NCBI GenBank assembly: GCA_023145965.1
Contig: JAGLDC010000010.1
Span: 1-36,271, forward strand
From: a bacterium
Lineage (GTDB): Bacteria > UBP14 > UBA6098
Direction: 5' to 3'
DNA: 36,271 bases
Shown: positions 34,016 to 36,271 of the stretch, piece by piece
How the letters are laid out: the number at the start of each line of letters is the position of its first letter
How positions within the stretch are numbered: position 1 is the stretch's first letter
Notes under the pieces: generated by a model
The model's input: the letters and a program-made list of their open reading frames with translations, nothing else
Database searches by the model: none
What the model was told of the DNA's origin: nothing
Made by a program: the position numbers and the translations under genes

Positions 34016-36271
34016 TTAGCGCACTTTTCCGCGTGACCCCTCAACCTTGATATCAGGAAGCTTTTTAATGTTAATTCGAAAATACCATCCCTTCCTAAAC
34101 CCGGACGGAACCCACACGAAAGTCCCCTCCCAACAACCCATATCGCGCCACAATCTTAACTCATCACTTACCTTCTCCATCTTCTCGATATCATAATAAT
34201 GTGAGTATTCGAGTCGCCAGTTTTGAGTAATGTATATATCGAGCCCGCCTTTTAACCAATGCGAAACAGATAACACTCCACCAGACAGCCTGTCCGATAT
34301 ATAATGAGAAATCGAGGCCTTGAAATCGCGCCTGACTCTTGATAGTGAATCGCCAAATGAAAAATTGCCCCTGTAGGAGAGGTTCGTTGTGATCTCGCGC
34401 GAAAGAAGCCTATAAGTCGATGGTTCATCGCTACCCTCAGGATAAACCGAATGCGTGAATCCCGCAGTCATCGATAACCAGCTCGCAGGCGATGTTCTAA
34501 TACTTGTTCGAATATCAGATATCTTGGCACCCTCAGAGAAAAAATCGTAACTCGTTGAAGTCGTGACAGTTCCAAGTCTAATATTCCTTTGGTTACCAAG
34601 AGAATCTGCCAATTTTAAAAGTCCTAAATCTTGAGTGATAGAAACATTAGCCTTAAATGCTTCGGAACCACCACCGGCACTGATACCAGCAAACGAATAA
34701 AAATTCTCCCCACTCTCGAATTCTGGAGTCCAGGATAAACCAAATTTAGGGGCTATATCATGTTTCAATGACTCGATACCTAGAAAACCCACAAGAGGTA
34801 TTCTACCATAAATATTCGTGTTAGCATCGACACCGGCATTGTAGGTAAACCTCATCGGCCAGGCTGTAGAATCGACACCTTCATCAATAGTCACAAAACG
34901 CCCGCTCACGCGGGGGTTAAGCGTAAGATAAGGACCAAGCAAAAAAGGTAAGCTCAATGATGGATCGCTCTGAACTCCAAAATGCTCCAGCGAACCGAGT
35001 GTATCCGATTCTTTATAATAAATCGAATAGCCATTCAGAGCCAACGAAAGTTTGTTATAAAACTTGCTATTAAGTTCATTCTCAGCAGGAAAAAGCGGTC
35101 GCGTATATCGGCTAATCTTTATCTTTGGTATTTTGCTTGTTATTTTGCCGGTCTCGAGATTCTCGTTTCTTTCGACACCTAAAGACAAATACCCCCAATC
35201 GAAATCCTGGGAAAAAGCCGCCGAACTCGAGAGATTACGCTGCATACGCTCCTGAGGATCGAACTCGACATCGGTTAAATACTCCTTATCACTGACAAAA
35301 CTCGCGCGTGCCGTAATCGAGCTACGGGGCCAGAGATATTGTAAATGGCTTCCTGAGATGCTCCACCTATTCGATCCGGTGCTTTGAAGGAATTCCCTTT
35401 GACGGCGTATTTCATAAATCGTCGAGATATTCCCCTTCATTTTATACCTAAGGACATATTGACCAGCACTCCTGAGAATAAGCCCTTTTCCCTCATCATA
35501 ATCGACGCTAGCCTTTATATCCCAATAATCGCTGGGCGCCCAATAATACCCGATATTTCGGATGAACCTATCACCCTTCTGAAACTGACCGATATCGAAG
35601 GTTAGAAGCCCGGAAGTCCTTCCCGATTGAACAGGAAAAACAAAGAAAGGAATCGCAAACAGGGGTAAATGTCCTATATACAATACTATATGACGGGCTA
35701 TAGCCTTTTCTTTGGGAATTAGTTTTACTCGATCACTCCAGAAATGTGTCATAGCCGTTTCACATTCACAAGGCACAAACTCGGAGTTAGCCACGAAAAG
35801 CGTTTCTCCTTGAGCTTTATGAACAACACCACCCCTGAAATAACCAAGATCGAGTGAGGAACTCGCAGAAACCATTCGTCCGCGACCCGTATCGACATTA
35901 TAAATAATTTTCTTTCCCCTTATTGTCTGCTTATTATCAGAGAGAACAGGCATACCGACTGTTGAATCCTCCAAAACTTGAGGCCTTGCTATAAGAAGAT
36001 TCCTCTTAATCTCATATTGAACATCACCGGCTTCAAGGGTCATATCGTCATAGCTAATTTTAGCTTCCCCCTGAACAGCAACTATTTCATTCTCTCGCGA
36101 GAGAGCAAGATAGTCGCCACTATAATATAAGGTATCTTCGGATTCGACCGATTTTAAGGAATCTGAGGAGAGCTCTCTGGAAACATAATAACCATCGACA
36201 CCATTATGAACCTCGATGCTATCGAATTTCGCCTCACCAAACCAAACTGCAATACTATCCCCAATGGTTGT
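34016..36271 (-). CDS. lptD: LPS-assembly outer-membrane protein LptD/OstA (5' end outside window)
   Basis: The frame is open from the right edge to the stop at 34016, giving at least 751 codons; an internal ATG at 36043 is not the true start because coding sequence continues upstream. The first ~140 residues are OstA/LptA-like jellyroll strands (DTLYYSGDYLALSRENEIVA, YEIKRNLLIARP). The LptD family signature follows: FVPCECETAMTHFW, VKLIPKEKAIARHIVLYIGH and LPLFAIPFFVFPVQSGR. The rest is a large beta-barrel ending KKLPDIKVEGSRGKVR. LptD inserts lipopolysaccharide into the outer leaflet; with lpxA it supports an LPS-bearing outer membrane. Conserved interdomain disulfide cysteines of enterobacterial LptD are not evident. 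Confidence 0.85.
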   Translation of the reverse strand, partial: TTIGDSIAVWFGEAKFDSIEVHNGVDGYYVSRELSSDSLKSVESEDTLYYSGDYLALSRENEIVAVQGEAKISYDDMTLEAGDVQYEIKRNLLIARPQVLEDSTVGMPVLSDNKQTIRGKKIIYNVDTGRGRMVSASSSLDLGYFRGGVVHKAQGETLFVANSEFVPCECETAMTHFWSDRVKLIPKEKAIARHIVLYIGHLPLFAIPFFVFPVQSGRTSGLLTFDIGQFQKGDRFIRNIGYYWAPSDYWDIKASVDYDEGKGLILRSAGQYVLRYKMKGNISTIYEIRRQREFLQSTGSNRWSISGSHLQYLWPRSSITARASFVSDKEYLTDVEFDPQERMQRNLSSSAAFSQDFDWGYLSLGVERNENLETGKITSKIPKIKISRYTRPLFPAENELNSKFYNKLSLALNGYSIYYKESDTLGSLEHFGVQSDPSLSLPFLLGPYLTLNPRVSGRFVTIDEGVDSTAWPMRFTYNAGVDANTNIYGRIPLVGFLGIESLKHDIAPKFGLSWTPEFESGENFYSFAGISAGGGSEAFKANVSITQDLGLLKLADSLGNQRNIRLGTVTTSTSYDFFSEGAKISDIRTSIRTSPASWLSMTAGFTHSVYPEGSDEPSTYRLLSREITTNLSYRGNFSFGDSLSRVRRDFKASISHYISDRLSGGVLSVSHWLKGGLDIYITQNWRLEYSHYYDIEKMEKVSDELRLWRDMGCWEGTFVWVPSGFRKGWYFRINIKKLPDIKVEGSRGKVR

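Overview
The window looks like chromosome from an uncultivated Gram-negative (diderm) bacterium of low to moderate G+C. Diderm signs seen directly are lpxA (lipid A synthesis), an LptD/OstA protein at the right edge, a PorV-like outer-membrane barrel at the left edge, and several signal-peptide proteins, two of them ending in FlgD-like or type-IX-type C-terminal domains. This set fits the FCB/WOR-3/Cloacimonadota kind of lineage. That placement is an inference; no rRNA gene is present to settle it.

Layout. (a) 1-4630, minus strand: a promoter, a large cysteine-rich secreted CARDB/vWA protein, and 15 bases later a PorV/PorQ-like barrel running off the window. (b) 4640-6809: a G+C-rich mosaic of short palindromic repeats beside a probably broken ORF, then about 1.4 kb of A+T-rich DNA. 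That stretch holds a strong promoter, a tRNA-like segment and a perfect 19-bp stem terminator, i.e. a candidate small-RNA unit. (c) 6810-9589, minus strand: a membrane protein, a NarX-type histidine kinase and a NarL-type response regulator with overlapping genes, followed by an orphan 175-aa gene. A palindrome resembling a NarL site sits at about -42 of that gene's predicted promoter. (d) 9684-18261: a CDF metal exporter, an unrecognised 748-aa membrane-anchored secreted protein, a repeat-bearing fibre-like secreted protein, a candidate small RNA or leader, and a secreted S15/CocE-type hydrolase with a sorting domain. (e) 18542-18855: rpmB and a bidirectional terminator.

(f) 29817 down to 18846, minus strand: the classical translation/RNA operon rimP-nusA-infB-ylxP(DUF503)-rbfA-nrnA-truB-ribF-rpsO-pnp, with lpxA at its end and several 4-26-base overlaps. 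Transcription-translation coupling (NusA, IF-2), ribosome maturation (RimP, RbfA), tRNA modification (TruB), RNA decay (PNPase, NrnA) and flavin cofactor synthesis (RibF) are therefore probably expressed together. No ylxR/ylxQ lies between nusA and infB. (g) 33113-30290: a promoter, a NifS/IscS-type cysteine desulfurase and an Ig-like lipoprotein. (h) An HU gene with a clear promoter and terminator, then lptD, which enters from beyond the right edge.

No CRISPR array, insertion sequence, phage gene or recognisable defence system was seen. The least conventional parts are the repeat island and small-RNA-like unit at 4640-6230, the orphan gene with its putative operator at 6810-7419, the two-hairpin transcript at 16131-16197, and the PorV-plus-cargo pair at the left edge. 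Gene starts were checked against ribosome binding sites; several genes use GTG or TTG.
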